DNA from: Caulobacter sp.
Lineage (GTDB): Bacteria; Pseudomonadota; Alphaproteobacteria; Caulobacterales; Caulobacteraceae
Length of the DNA: 19,262 nucleotides
NCBI GenBank assembly: GCA_014378155.1
Contig: JACMOF010000289.1
Location: forward strand, 1 to 19,262
Reading direction: 5' to 3'
Within the stretch, counting starts at the first letter, position 1; each line of letters begins with the position of its first letter. A program made the translations under genes and the position numbers. This document shows, in pieces, positions 7,075 to 14,392 of this stretch. Under the pieces are notes generated by a model. The model searched no databases, was not told the DNA's origin, and worked only from the letters and a program-made list of their open reading frames with translations.

Positions 7075-9660
7075 TCAGCCGGCCACGATGTTGACGATAC
7101 GGTCTTTCACCACGATCACCTTGCGAACAGTCAGGCCCCCAAGGTGGGCCAGGACGGCGGCGTCCGCCAGAGCGATTTTCTCCACCTCGGCCTCGGCCGT
7201 CCCGGCCTTGACCTTGATCTCGCCGCGACGCTTGCCGTTGATCTGGATCGGCAGCACGCGCTCGTCGTCGGCCGCCAGGGCCGCGTCGGCCTTGGGCCAC
7301 GGCGCGTCGACCACCATGCCGCTCTCGCCCAGATGGGCCCAGGCCTCTTCTGCCAGGTGGGGCGTGAAGGGCGAGATCAGGCGCGCCAGGATTTCCAGCG
7401 CCTCGGCGCGGGCGGCCAGGACACCCTGAGACGCGCCCTCGGCCGGGGCGGCCTTCAGCATGTTCAGGAACTCATACAGACGCGCCACGCCGCTGTTGAA
7501 GCGGAAGCCCTCGATCGAGTCGGTGACGAAGCCGATCAGGCGGTGCGCGCCCTTGCGCAGGGCCAGGGCGGCGGCGTCGCTGTCATCATGGGCGAAATCG
7601 CCCGCTGGCTGGCTGTCAAACTCATTCCACACCCGGTGGGTGAATCGCCAGGAGCCTTCGACACCGCTGTTGGTCCACTGCACGTCGCGCTCGGGCGGGC
7701 TGTCGCTCATCACGAACAGGCGGGCGGCGTCGACGCCGTAGGCCTCGAAGATGTCCTCGGGGGCGACGACGTTCTTCTTGGATTTCGACATTTTCTCGAT
7801 GTCGCCGATGGTGATCGGCTCGCCGGTCGTGGCGTGGGCGGCCGAGCGTGCATTGCCCTCGACGGTGATACGGATGTCCGAGGGCTCAACCCACTCCCCG
7901 GCGGCGTTCTTGTAGGCCTCGTGGGTGACCATGCCCTGGGTGAACAGGCCAGCGAACGGCTCCTCCACCGACAGCAGGCCCTCGTCCTTCAGCGCCCTGG
8001 TGATGAAGCGGGCATAGAGCAGGTGCAGAACCGCGTGCTCGACGCCGCCGATATATTGATCGACCGCCATCCAGTGGTCGGCTGCGTCCTTGTTGATCGG
8101 TTCGGCCGCGGTCGGGTCCGTGAAGCGGGCGAAGTACCAGGAGCTGTCGACAAAGGTGTCCAGCGTGTCGGTTTCGCGCTCAGCCTTGCCGCCGCAGGTA
8201 GGGCAGGTGGTGTGACGCCAGGTCGGATGCCGCAGCAGCGGATTGCCCGGCTTGTCGAAGGCGACGTCGTCGGGCAGCACCACCGGCAACTGATCTTCCG
8301 GCACGCCGACGGGGCCGCAGGCCGCGCAGTGGATCACGGGGATCGGGCAACCCCAATAGCGCTGCCGCGAGACGCCCCAGTCGCGCAGGCGATAGACGGT
8401 CGCGCCCTGGCCTTGGTCCATGGCCTCGATGCGCGCCACCGCCTCGGTCTTGGCCGCCTCGATGTCCAGACCGTCCAGGAATTCGGAATTGAAGATCGCG
8501 CCGGGGCCGACATAGGCCTCCTTGCCGACGTTGAACGTCGCGGCGTCTTCGCCCGGCGGCAGCACCACCGGCAGGACGGGCAGGTCGTACTTGCGGGCGA
8601 AGTCCAGGTCGCGCTGGTCATGGGCCGGGCAGGCGAAGATCGCGCCTGTGCCGTAGTCCATCAGGATGAAATTGGCGATCCAGACCGGCAGGGTCTTGCT
8701 GTTGTCCAGCGGGTGAACGACCCGCAGCCCGGTGTCGCGGCCCAGCTTCTCGGCGCCCTCGATATCGGCCTCCGACGTCCCGCCCCGGCGGCACTCGGCG
8801 ACAAAGGCGGCCACGGCGGGGTCGGCCGCCGCCAGTTGCTCGGCCAGCGGATGCTCGGGAGCGATGCCCACGAAGCTGGCGCCGAACAGGGTGTCAGGGC
8901 GCGTGGTGTAGACCTCCAGGCCGGTGGCATGACCCTCGGGCGCGACACCGTCGAACTTGAAGGTGAACCGCAGGCCCTTGGACCGGCCGATCCAGTTCTC
9001 CTGCATGATCCGGACCTTCTCGGGCCAGCGATCCAGGGTCTTGAGGCCGTCGATCAGGGCGTCGGCATAGTCGGTGATACGCAGGAACCACTGGGTCAGC
9101 TTGCGCTTCTCCACTGTCGCGCCCGAGCGCCAGCCCTTGCCGTCGATGACCTGCTCATTGGCCAGGACGGTCATGTCGACCGGATCCCAGTTGACCGAGG
9201 CTTCCTTGCGATAGACCAGGCCGCGCTTCAGCAGGCGCAGGAACCAGGCCTGCTGCTTGCCGTAATAGGCCGGGTCGCAGGTGGCGAACTCGCGCGACCA
9301 GTCGATTGAAAGGCCCAGAGCCTTCAATTGCTCGCGCATGGCGGCGATGTTGTCGTAGGTCCAGCCCTTGGGGTGGACGCCGCGCTCCATTGCGGCGTTC
9401 TCGGCCGGCATGCCAAATGCGTCCCAGCCCATCGGATGCAGCACGTTGAAGCCCTGGGCGCGCTTATAGCGGGCCACGACGTCGCCCATGGCGTAGTTGC
9501 GCACATGGCCCATGTGGATGCGCCCCGAGGGATAGGGGAACATCTCGAGCACATAGTATTTCGGACGCGCGTCGCGGGTGATCGGCGTCAGGAAGGTGTT
9601 GGCGTTCGCCCAGGCGGCGCGCCACTTGGGCTCGGTGTCTTTGGGATTGTAGCGGGCCAT
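7075..9660 (-). CDS. leuS: Leucyl-tRNA synthetase
   Basis: LeuS is the class I enzyme that charges tRNA-Leu and edits mischarged products. The 861-residue protein has full family length. The HIGH-type motif HMGH is at residues 49-52 within [15 protein letters not shown]. The inserted CP1 editing domain contains [20 protein letters not shown] near residues 250-270 and [20 protein letters not shown] near 340-360. [12 protein letters not shown] follows, and the KMSKS loop appears as EKMSKSKKN near 620, before the anticodon-binding domain. The start is the ATG at 9660. A hairpin lies in its leader and a probable terminator separates it from the upstream lipoprotein gene, so it may have its own promoter. 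A 721-residue open frame on the opposite strand is a codon-bias shadow. Confidence 0.98.
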   Translation of the reverse strand: MARYNPKDTEPKWRAAWANANTFLTPITRDARPKYYVLEMFPYPSGRIHMGHVRNYAMGDVVARYKRAQGFNVLHPMGWDAFGMPAENAAMERGVHPKGWTYDNIAAMREQLKALGLSIDWSREFATCDPAYYGKQQAWFLRLLKRGLVYRKEASVNWDPVDMTVLANEQVIDGKGWRSGATVEKRKLTQWFLRITDYADALIDGLKTLDRWPEKVRIMQENWIGRSKGLRFTFKFDGVAPEGHATGLEVYTTRPDTLFGASFVGIAPEHPLAEQLAAADPAVAAFVAECRRGGTSEADIEGAEKLGRDTGLRVVHPLDNSKTLPVWIANFILMDYGTGAIFACPAHDQRDLDFARKYDLPVLPVVLPPGEDAATFNVGKEAYVGPGAIFNSEFLDGLDIEAAKTEAVARIEAMDQGQGATVYRLRDWGVSRQRYWGCPIPVIHCAACGPVGVPEDQLPVVLPDDVAFDKPGNPLLRHPTWRHTTCPTCGGKAERETDTLDTFVDSSWYFARFTDPTAAEPINKDAADHWMAVDQYIGGVEHAVLHLLYARFITRALKDEGLLSVEEPFAGLFTQGMVTHEAYKNAAGEWVEPSDIRITVEGNARSAAHATTGEPITIGDIEKMSKSKKNVVAPEDIFEAYGVDAARLFVMSDSPPERDVQWTNSGVEGSWRFTHRVWNEFDSQPAGDFAHDDSDAAALALRKGAHRLIGFVTDSIEGFRFNSGVARLYEFLNMLKAAPAEGASQGVLAARAEALEILARLISPFTPHLAEEAWAHLGESGMVVDAPWPKADAALAADDERVLPIQINGKRRGEIKVKAGTAEAEVEKIALADAAVLAHLGGLTVRKVIVVKDRIVNIVAG

Positions 9661-9685
9661 GAAACCAGACTGTAGGTGCGGGGCG

Positions 9686-9702
9686 TCACGCCTCTGGCGT
9701 GA
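9686..9702 (-). other. Small hairpin in the leuS leader
   Basis: TCACGCC and GGCGTGA form a perfect 7-bp stem with a 3-base TCT loop, 26 bases upstream of the leuS start codon. It could influence leuS mRNA stability or translation. No T-box or other known riboswitch architecture is recognisable, and the hairpin may be incidental. Confidence 0.3.
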
Positions 9703-9755
9703 TCCGCGGAAGTCTTAAGCGGTTTCGGCCCAGGCGCGCTTTGTAAAAGTGCGAA

Positions 9756-9790
9756 CGGGAGCCTTTTGTCACGCGGACAAAGGGCTCCCG
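9756..9790 (-). terminator. Probable intrinsic terminator after the DUF3576 gene
   Basis: A 15-bp stem, including one G-U wobble, encloses a 5-base loop. On the minus strand it reads CGGGAGCCCTTTGTC, then CGCGT, then GACAAAAGGCTCCCG. The stem begins 18 bases past the DUF3576 stop codon, and on the minus strand is followed by TTCGCACTTTT, a moderately T-rich tail. It probably reduces read-through into leuS. Stem length and position are strong evidence; the imperfect U-tract is the weak point. Confidence 0.7.
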
Positions 9791-9808
9791 CGAAGAACCA
9801 GGGAAGCC

Positions 9809-10321
9809 CTAGTTCTTGATGTTGGAAAGGCGAAGCTGACGGGCTCGCGTCAGGATGGCGTTCTCGACGTCGGTCGCCGTCTGCTCGGTGGCCGTGCTGT
9901 CGCTCCAGGTCCCGTTGGCGTCCTTAACCTGCTTGAAGATCGTGACGTTCAGGCCGTCGGCCCGAAGGCGAGTGTCAAGGATGTAGACCGTGGCCTTGAA
10001 GCGCTCGTCCGGCTTTTCTGGATTGGAGTACCAGTCGGTGACGATCACGCCGCCGTAAGGGTCGGCCGAGGCCAGGGGCATGAAGGCCAGGGTGTCCAGG
10101 CTGGCGCGCCACAGGAAGCCGTTGACGCCAATCGCGCCCGAGGCGGCCGGGGCCTGCTTGGAGCGTCCGAGATTGAATGGGTTGAAACCCGGCTCATCGC
10201 TTTGGCTGGTGAAGGTCCTGGGACCCTTGGTGCTTCCGCAGGCGGATACGCCCACGACAACCGACAACGCCAGAACGCCAGCGGCGACGCCGCGCAACAC
10301 CGACCCACGCTCAAACGCCAT
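9809..10321 (-). CDS. DUF3576 family lipoprotein
   Basis: The 170-residue product belongs to a family of unknown function (DUF3576) commonly found next to leuS in Alphaproteobacteria. The N-terminus is a lipoprotein signal: MAFERGSVLRG, a long hydrophobic stretch, then lipobox VSAC with Cys at residue 28. The mature part contains NGFLWRASLDTLAFMPLAS, DPYGGVIVTDWYS and YILDTRLRADGLNV, followed by an acidic and polar C-terminal helix ending RARQLRLSNIKN. It is predicted to be anchored to a membrane in the envelope. I chose the ATG at 10321 because a good GGAG/GAGG ribosome-binding sequence precedes it and the signal peptide then starts correctly; the frame stays open to 10486 but that extension is Arg-rich and untypical. 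Function is unknown; an envelope role is inference. Confidence 0.88.
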   Translation of the reverse strand: MAFERGSVLRGVAAGVLALSVVVGVSACGSTKGPRTFTSQSDEPGFNPFNLGRSKQAPAASGAIGVNGFLWRASLDTLAFMPLASADPYGGVIVTDWYSNPEKPDERFKATVYILDTRLRADGLNVTIFKQVKDANGTWSDSTATEQTATDVENAILTRARQLRLSNIKN

Positions 10322-10594
10322 AGTACCTCGCTCCAATGTCTCGCCGACGCGATCGCGCATCCTGGCGCGCCCCCGCAGCCGGAAGCGGTCTATAGCATGG
10401 TCGCGCCGCGTCAAAACAGGAATCGCGTGGCAGGACCGCCACAGGCGCCCGCTGAATCGACTCTTGCGACGCTTGCTCCGATCCAACGGCGGTTGACCGC
10501 GTTGTACTCAGGCCTTTAATCGATTTTCAGGGAACCCAATCCTATATGTCGGTTGACCTATAGCGGGTCCGGGTTGGGTTAGGTTCGAGTAGCG
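10322..10594. promoter_or_regulatory. Divergent promoter region between the DUF3576 gene and ntrZ
   Basis: These 273 bases separate two divergently transcribed envelope-protein genes. Visible elements are two adjacent GANTC sites (GAATC 10454-10458 and GACTC 10459-10463), a directly repeated CGGTTGACC at 10490-10498 and 10550-10558 (60 bp apart), and TCCTATAT at 10540-10547. No small ORF or RNA gene is evident. Confidence 0.6.
10493..10521 (+). promoter_or_regulatory. Candidate housekeeping-type promoter for ntrZ
   Basis: TTGACCGC at 10493-10500, a 13-base spacer and CTTTAATC at 10514-10521 resemble the Caulobacter sigma-73 consensus (TTGaCgNS, 10-14 bases, GCTANAWC). The -35 fit is good and the -10 fit only moderate. 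Transcription starting just downstream would give a leader of about 65 bases before ntrZ. The second TTGACC, at 10553-10558, is an alternative -35 element with a poorer -10 partner. Confidence 0.35.
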
Positions 10595-10999
10595 ATGTTC
10601 GCGGCACGGTATTTCATGGCTGGGGCTACGGCGTTGATCCTGTTGGGATCGACGACGGTGGTCCATGCCCAAAGCAAGCCTCGCGCGGACTTCACCGTCA
10701 AGAACGACTTCAGCAAGCCCGCCCAGATCGCGCCCTTTGCGCCGGAGGGCCCGAAGCAGTCCCTCAAGTGGGACGCCAAGAAGGGCAAGTGGGGCCTCAA
10801 GCTCGACCTCGACCGGCCGCTTAATCGTGAGATGGAGCTGAAGGACGTCCAGGCAGGAGCCTATTACAGCGTCACCCCGTCGATCCGGGTTGGCGGCGCC
10901 GTGGCCTTGGGCGACAACAACCCCGCCCTGAACGCCCGCAAGAACGAGATCCAGGAAACCGCGCCCCGCGTGAAACTGGAAACCGCCTTCAAGTTCTAG
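10595..10999 (+). CDS. ntrZ: NtrZ, periplasmic modulator of the NtrY-NtrX two-component system
   Basis: The 134-residue product begins with a cleavable signal peptide: Arg at position 5, a hydrophobic core GATALILLGSTTVV, and a predicted cut after VHA at residues 23-25 leaving mature QSKP. The mature protein is about 109 residues, rich in Lys and Asp, with motifs DFTVKNDFSKPAQ, LKWDAKKGKWGLKLDL and AYYSVTPSIRVGGAVALGD, and ends in Phe. Sequence and position (between the leuS-side lipoprotein gene and the ThiE-like/yggS genes, upstream of cenR) match Caulobacter NtrZ, reported to inhibit the phosphatase activity of the NtrY sensor kinase towards NtrX. The alternating pattern near the C-terminus and the final Phe resemble outer-membrane beta-strands, but the protein is too short for a barrel. 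The gene symbol rests on memory of the family and synteny. Confidence 0.75.
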   Translation: MFAARYFMAGATALILLGSTTVVHAQSKPRADFTVKNDFSKPAQIAPFAPEGPKQSLKWDAKKGKWGLKLDLDRPLNREMELKDVQAGAYYSVTPSIRVGGAVALGDNNPALNARKNEIQETAPRVKLETAFKF

Positions 11000-11598
11000 G
11001 CGCCGAAGGCCTCCACTGCTGCTATTCCGATGATCCCGCTAGCCAGCAATTGGTCGACCGTGCTCGCCCGCACGCCGCCCAAGGCATAGACCGGCGTCGG
11101 GACGGCCGCGACGATCCGTTTCAGCGCCTCAACGCCGAGCGGCGGACCGGCCGAGGGGCTGGCGCTGGAGAAGATCGGCGACACCACCAGCGCATCCGGC
11201 CCCGCCGCCGCGCCCGCCCGCGCCGCGTCCTCGCCATGAGCGGCCACGGTCAGCCACCAATGGGCATGACGCGCGCGAATCGCGGGAAGTTCGGCGGTCA
11301 TGCGTTCCGGCAGGTGCAGGCCGTCGGCGCCGAGCCGTTCGGCCAGCTCAGCGTTCGCGCCGATCAGCAAAAGGAGGCCGCGCCGGTAGGTGATTTGCCT
11401 GAGTTTTTGGCCCCGCGCCTCGGCGTCCGGAGCGCCAAAGGCTCGAAACACCACAGCGGCGCCGGGAGGCAGGCGCTCGGCTACGCCTTCGGGATCGGGC
11501 GTGCGCAGCGGATCGGTGAAGAACAGGAGGCGCGGGGCCGGCTTTCCGCGCACGAGCCATGGGCGAAACCGCGTGGCCGTTCTAGACAGGACCTCCAT
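10996..11598 (-). CDS. ThiE/TenI-like (beta/alpha)8 protein, possibly not a true thiamine-phosphate synthase
   Basis: The 200-residue protein has the shape of a thiamine-phosphate synthase/TenI barrel. The start LLFFTDPLR corresponds to the family's first strand, VVFRAF to the phosphate-contacting Arg strand, GADGLHLPE to the GADGVHLGQxD region, SPIFSSASPSAGPPLG to the GPxFxTxTK loop, and YALGGVRASTVDQLLASG to the C-terminal phosphate-binding loop. Several residues typical of working ThiE are changed: the ND of the LIVND strand, the GQ-D after HL, and the Lys of the TK motif. A TenI-like or otherwise diverged role is therefore as likely as thiamine synthesis. Its stop overlaps that of convergent ntrZ in a shared CTAG. 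Its 5' end overlaps or nearly abuts divergent yggS. Confidence 0.75.
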   Translation of the reverse strand: MEVLSRTATRFRPWLVRGKPAPRLLFFTDPLRTPDPEGVAERLPPGAAVVFRAFGAPDAEARGQKLRQITYRRGLLLLIGANAELAERLGADGLHLPERMTAELPAIRARHAHWWLTVAAHGEDAARAGAAAGPDALVVSPIFSSASPSAGPPLGVEALKRIVAAVPTPVYALGGVRASTVDQLLASGIIGIAAVEAFGA

Positions 11599-12268
11599 CT
11601 CGTCGATCGCGCGCCTTGAACCCTTGTCTCACGCCTCCTCCCGGGTCCGTCCCCGCATTCAGGCCGCCGCGCACGCAGCCGGCCGACCGGCCGACGCCGT
11701 GACCTTGGTGGCGGTGTCCAAGCTGCAGCCCTGGGACCATATCGCCCCCATTCTCGACGCGGGCCAGCGGGTGTTCGGGGAAAATCGCGTTCAAGAGGCC
11801 ATGGGTCGCTGGAGCGAACGACGATCCGAGGTCGAGCTGCGGCTGATCGGACCCTTGCAAAGCAACAAGACCCGCGACGCCGTGGCTTTCTTTGACGTCA
11901 TCGAAAGCCTCGACCGCGAGAAACTGGCCCGTGCCCTGGCGGGCGAGATCCAGAGCCAGGGCAAGGCGCCGCGCCTGTTCGTCCAGGTCAATACCGGCGA
12001 GGAGCCGCAGAAGGCCGGCGTGCTCCCCGATCAGGCCGAGGCCTTCGTCGCCCTCTGTCGGGGCCTGGATCTGCCCGTGGACGGGCTGATGTGCATTCCG
12101 CCAGCCGACATGGATCCCACGCCGCATTTTCGGATGCTGGGCGAGATCGCGGCGCGCAACGGCCTGTCCAAGCTCTCGATGGGCATGAGCGACGATTTCG
12201 AGATCGCCATCGCCTGCGGCGCCACCTCGGTCCGCGTGGGTTCGGCGCTGTTTGGGTCGCGCGCCTAG
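11573..12268 (+). CDS. yggS: YggS family pyridoxal-phosphate homeostasis protein
   Basis: YggS/PROSC proteins bind pyridoxal 5'-phosphate and help control vitamin B6 and amino-acid homeostasis; they share the fold of alanine racemase domain 1. Visible motifs are VTLVAVSKLQP with the PLP-binding Lys, FGENRVQEA, LRLIGPLQSNKTR, SLDREKLA, LFVQVNTGEEPQKAGV, GLMCIPP, LSMGMSDDFEIAIACGATSVRVGSALFG. The start is uncertain. The frame is open back to 11390, but that would overlap the divergent ThiE-like gene by about 200 bases. GTG at 11573 gives 231 residues; TTG at 11624 gives 214 and also fits family length. Its TAG stop is formed by the end of a 108-bp repeat. Confidence 0.93.
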   Translation: MAVLDRTSISSIARLEPLSHASSRVRPRIQAAAHAAGRPADAVTLVAVSKLQPWDHIAPILDAGQRVFGENRVQEAMGRWSERRSEVELRLIGPLQSNKTRDAVAFFDVIESLDREKLARALAGEIQSQGKAPRLFVQVNTGEEPQKAGVLPDQAEAFVALCRGLDLPVDGLMCIPPADMDPTPHFRMLGEIAARNGLSKLSMGMSDDFEIAIACGATSVRVGSALFGSRA

Positions 12269-12372
12269 AGCATTTCTCGACCTGACTGCGTCAGGCCGTG
12301 AGCTCTAATCTTTTGTTTTGACGCATTTTTCTTCACGCGAACCGGAACCACTTCGCTCGAAAAATGCTCTAG
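12265..12372. repeat. 108-bp palindromic intergenic repeat, copy 1
   Basis: The element runs from CTAGAGCATTT to AAATGCTCTAG; the outer 11 bases are perfect inverted repeats, with further matching inward. It contains a hairpin (CCTGAC, TGC loop, GTCAGG, 12281-12295) and an inner inverted pair, GCATTTTTC at 12323-12331 and GAAAAATGC at 12359-12367, plus T-rich runs. It matches copy 2 (17318-17425) at 106 of 108 positions. It sits between convergent yggS and the L,D-transpeptidase-like gene, and both TAG stops lie in its CTAG ends. It encodes no protein. It resembles short intergenic palindromic repeats that I recall as common in Alphaproteobacteria; I cannot name the family with certainty. Confidence 0.93.
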
Positions 12373-12878
12373 TCGGCGACGATCTCCACCGCGTCGCCCG
12401 GCCTGGCCTCCGCCAGCAGCGCCTCGACATCGGCCCGCGCCAGGGCGACGCAGCCTTCGGTGCCTGGATAGTCGTCCCGCGCCAGGTGCAGGAAGATCGC
12501 CGAACCCAGGCCGTCGACCGGCGGATCGTCGTTGTGGCCGAGCACCAGGACCAGATCGTAGATCTCGTCATCGCGCCACATCCGCTCGGCGCTGGCCGGA
12601 TAGGGCAGGGTCACCGGTCGATTATAGGCCCCATCGCCCAGCGCGTCGCACCAGCCATCGTGGCGTGCGATGGGCGCGGCGGGCAGGGCGGTGGTCGGGC
12701 CGTTTGGATAGGCATCCGGCCGATAGAGCACGCGGCGGATCGGCCAGGCGCCCAGCGGGCTCCGATTATCGCCCTCGCGCTTGTCGATCGCCGCGATCAC
12801 CCCGGCCTTGCCCAGCGCGCAGCGCACGGTGTGACCGTTCAGCGTCATCTGGCCGTCGGCATGGGCGCGAAAGGTCAT
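12369..12878 (-). CDS. L,D-transpeptidase (YkuD/COG3786-type) family protein
   Basis: L,D-transpeptidases use a catalytic Cys to make 3-3 crosslinks in peptidoglycan or attach proteins to it. The 169-residue product has GHTVRCALGKAGV at about residues 14-26, KREGDNRSPLGAWPIRRVLYR near 32-52, and the C-terminal active-site region IFLHLARDDYPGTEGCVALARADVEALL. The presumed catalytic Cys is in TEGCVAL, with an upstream His in FLHLA. The usual His before Gly-Cys is replaced by Glu, a pattern I associate with the COG3786 subfamily. I chose the ATG at 12878; the frame extends to 12956 but the extra residues are Arg-rich and would overlap cenR. No signal peptide is apparent, so export is unclear. 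It is divergent from cenR with only 52 bases between them. Confidence 0.85.
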   Translation of the reverse strand: MTFRAHADGQMTLNGHTVRCALGKAGVIAAIDKREGDNRSPLGAWPIRRVLYRPDAYPNGPTTALPAAPIARHDGWCDALGDGAYNRPVTLPYPASAERMWRDDEIYDLVLVLGHNDDPPVDGLGSAIFLHLARDDYPGTEGCVALARADVEALLAEARPGDAVEIVAD

Positions 12879-12930
12879 CGAGCGGCGGCTTGTCCAGAAG
12901 CGCCCTTGGCGCCGGGGGCCGCAGCGGTGC

Positions 12931-13629
12931 ATGTTCCTGCTTATGGCGCAACGCAAAACCCTTCTCCTGGTCGATGACGACGATGATCTGCGCGGCGCGC
13001 TCGCCGAGCAATTGGCCCTTCACGAGGAGTTCACCGTCGCCGAGGCTCCGACGGCCGGCGATGGCGTGCGGATGGCCCGTGAACTCAAGCCCGACCTGGT
13101 TTTGCTGGACGTTGATCTGCCCGACATGGACGGCCGCGAGGCCTGCCGGCTGATGCGCAAGAACGGGGTCACCGCCCCGGTGATCATGCTGACGGCGGCG
13201 GCCAGCGACAGCGACACCATCCTAGGGCTGGAGTCCGGCGCCAATGACTATGTCACCAAGCCCTTCCGCTTCGGTGTGCTGCTGGCCCGCATCCGAGCCC
13301 AGCTGCGCAGTTACGAGGCCTCGGAAGACGCCCTGTTCCGAATCGGGCCCTACGAGTTCCGCCCGTCCGCCAAGCTGCTGATCGACGAGAAGCAGAAGAA
13401 GGTCCGGCTGACCGAGAAGGAAACCAACATCCTGAAATACCTCTACCGCGCCGGCGCAAAGCCGGTGTCGCGCGAGGAACTGCTGACCGAGGTCTGGGGC
13501 TACAACGCCGGGGTCACGACCCATACGCTGGAGACCCACGTTTACCGCCTGCGCCAGAAGATCGAGCCCGACCCAGCGATGGCGCGGATCTTGATCACCG
13601 AGATGGGTGGGTACCGACTTCAGCCTTGA
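12931..13629 (+). CDS. cenR: CenR, OmpR-family envelope response regulator
   Basis: CenR is the essential response regulator of the CenK-CenR system, which controls cell-envelope functions in Caulobacter. The 232-residue protein has an N-terminal receiver domain: acidic pocket VDDDDDLRG near residues 14-22, phosphoacceptor Asp in LLLDVDLP at residue 60, Thr in IMLTAAA and Lys in YVTKPFRF. A C-terminal OmpR-type winged helix follows, with LTEKETNILKYLYRAG, SREELLTEVWGYN and HTLETHVYRLRQKIE, ending GGYRLQP. ATG at 12931 is used; an ATG four codons later (12943) is possible, and neither has an obvious ribosome-binding site. The kinase gene is not in the window. A bidirectional terminator follows. 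The cenR call is from sequence resemblance and synteny; OmpR-family membership is certain. Confidence 0.88.
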   Translation: MFLLMAQRKTLLLVDDDDDLRGALAEQLALHEEFTVAEAPTAGDGVRMARELKPDLVLLDVDLPDMDGREACRLMRKNGVTAPVIMLTAAASDSDTILGLESGANDYVTKPFRFGVLLARIRAQLRSYEASEDALFRIGPYEFRPSAKLLIDEKQKKVRLTEKETNILKYLYRAGAKPVSREELLTEVWGYNAGVTTHTLETHVYRLRQKIEPDPAMARILITEMGGYRLQP

Positions 13630-13652
13630 TTGGCGCCTGTCCCATTTCCAGC

Positions 13653-13689
13653 AAAAAGCCCCTGTCGCTGTGCGCGACCGGGGCTTTTT
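13653..13689. terminator. Bidirectional intrinsic terminator between cenR and secB
   Basis: AAAAAGCCCC and GGGGCTTTTT, extended inward by TGTCGC against GCGACC with one mismatch, form a stem of about 16 bp with a 5-base loop. T-runs appear at the 3' end on either strand, so it can end both cenR (stop at 13629) and secB (stop at 13713). A second small inverted repeat, CGCCTGA-AA-TCAGGCG, covers the secB stop at 13704-13719. Confidence 0.9.
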
Positions 13690-13712
13690 CCAATTCAGCG
13701 ATCCGCCTGAAA

Positions 13713-14207
13713 TCAGGCGTTTCCGATCACTACGCCCTCGGCTTGGGCCTTGCGGGCCGCATAGACTCCGGCGAAGTCGATCGGGTCGATCAGGAAGGGC
13801 GGGAAGCCGCCCTCACTGGTGACATCGGCGATCAGGCGACGGGCGAACGGGAACAGGAAACGCGGGCACTCGATCAGCAGGACGGGTTCCAGATCGGCTT
13901 CCGAAACGCCGCCAATGTGGAACAGGCCGCCGTACAGGACCTCGACATGAAAAACCGGCTGTTCGTCGCGCGTGGCGCGGGCCGACAGCTTCAGGTCCAC
14001 CTCGAACAGGCCGTCGGTGCGGCCCCGGGCGTTCATCTCGACGCCCATGTCGATGGCGGGCGGCGGGCCGCCGGCGCGCAGCGAGTCGGGGGCGTGCGGG
14101 CTCTCAAATGAGAAGTCGCGCACGAACTGGGCGATGATGCGGATGCCGGTTTCCGTCCCTGCGGTGTCGTCCTGCGGGGCGGTCGGAGCGGCGGTCGTGT
14201 CGGTCAT
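13713..14207 (-). CDS. secB: SecB protein-export chaperone
   Basis: SecB is a cytoplasmic homotetrameric chaperone that keeps secretory precursors unfolded and delivers them to SecA. The 164-residue protein fits the family: a polar Thr/Ala-rich N-terminal tail, then [19 protein letters not shown] at about 24-42, [45 protein letters not shown] and a [13 protein letters not shown] segment near the C-terminus. The start is ATG at 14207. It is transcribed convergently with cenR and divergently from the Tim44-domain gene. Proximity to mltA, cenR and lptE places it among envelope genes. Confidence 0.97.
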   Translation of the reverse strand: MTDTTAAPTAPQDDTAGTETGIRIIAQFVRDFSFESPHAPDSLRAGGPPPAIDMGVEMNARGRTDGLFEVDLKLSARATRDEQPVFHVEVLYGGLFHIGGVSEADLEPVLLIECPRFLFPFARRLIADVTSEGGFPPFLIDPIDFAGVYAARKAQAEGVVIGNA

Positions 14208-14392
14208 GGGCGATAAATCCGTATTCGGCGTCGAAATTGGCCGCTAGGAGAGAGCGGGGCTGCTAACACGCGGGCGACTGGCGCGCAACGCCGGGCGCCT
14301 GTCGCGCGAGCCCGTCTGTCCTATATAGGATAGATGTCCCGGCTGGGCGCCCGTCTTGGCCGCCCGACCCTGGTGAATGAGCGGAAACTGTC
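14208..14392. promoter_or_regulatory. secB / Tim44-gene divergent promoter region
   Basis: This 185-base gap must hold promoters for both directions. The clearest element is a perfect 12-bp palindrome, TCCTATATAGGA, at 14319-14330, 62 bases before the Tim44 gene start. It could be an operator or include a -10 region on either strand. The remainder is GC-rich with several GCGCGC-type short palindromes. Confidence 0.45.

Noticed and set aside
7144..9309. A 721-codon open frame on the plus strand opposite leuS
   Set aside because: It lies entirely antisense to an unmistakable leucyl-tRNA synthetase. Its translation is low-complexity, with no recognisable domain, as expected from strong GC codon bias.
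9661..9755. T-box or other riboswitch upstream of leuS
   Set aside because: The leader is short and shows only one small 7-bp hairpin; T-box leaders are not typical of Alphaproteobacteria and no specifier or T-box motif is visible.
10322..10486. N-terminal extension of the DUF3576 lipoprotein to 10486
   Set aside because: It would put 55 Arg-rich residues before a proper lipoprotein signal peptide; the ATG at 10321 has a good ribosome-binding site.
11390..11572. N-terminal extension of YggS back to the ATG at 11390
   Set aside because: It overlaps the divergent ThiE-like gene by about 200 bases and adds about 60 low-complexity residues not found in the YggS family.
12265..12372. Repeat interpreted as an insertion sequence or CRISPR unit
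   Set aside because: It encodes no transposase, has no visible target-site duplication, and the two copies are isolated rather than arrayed with spacers.
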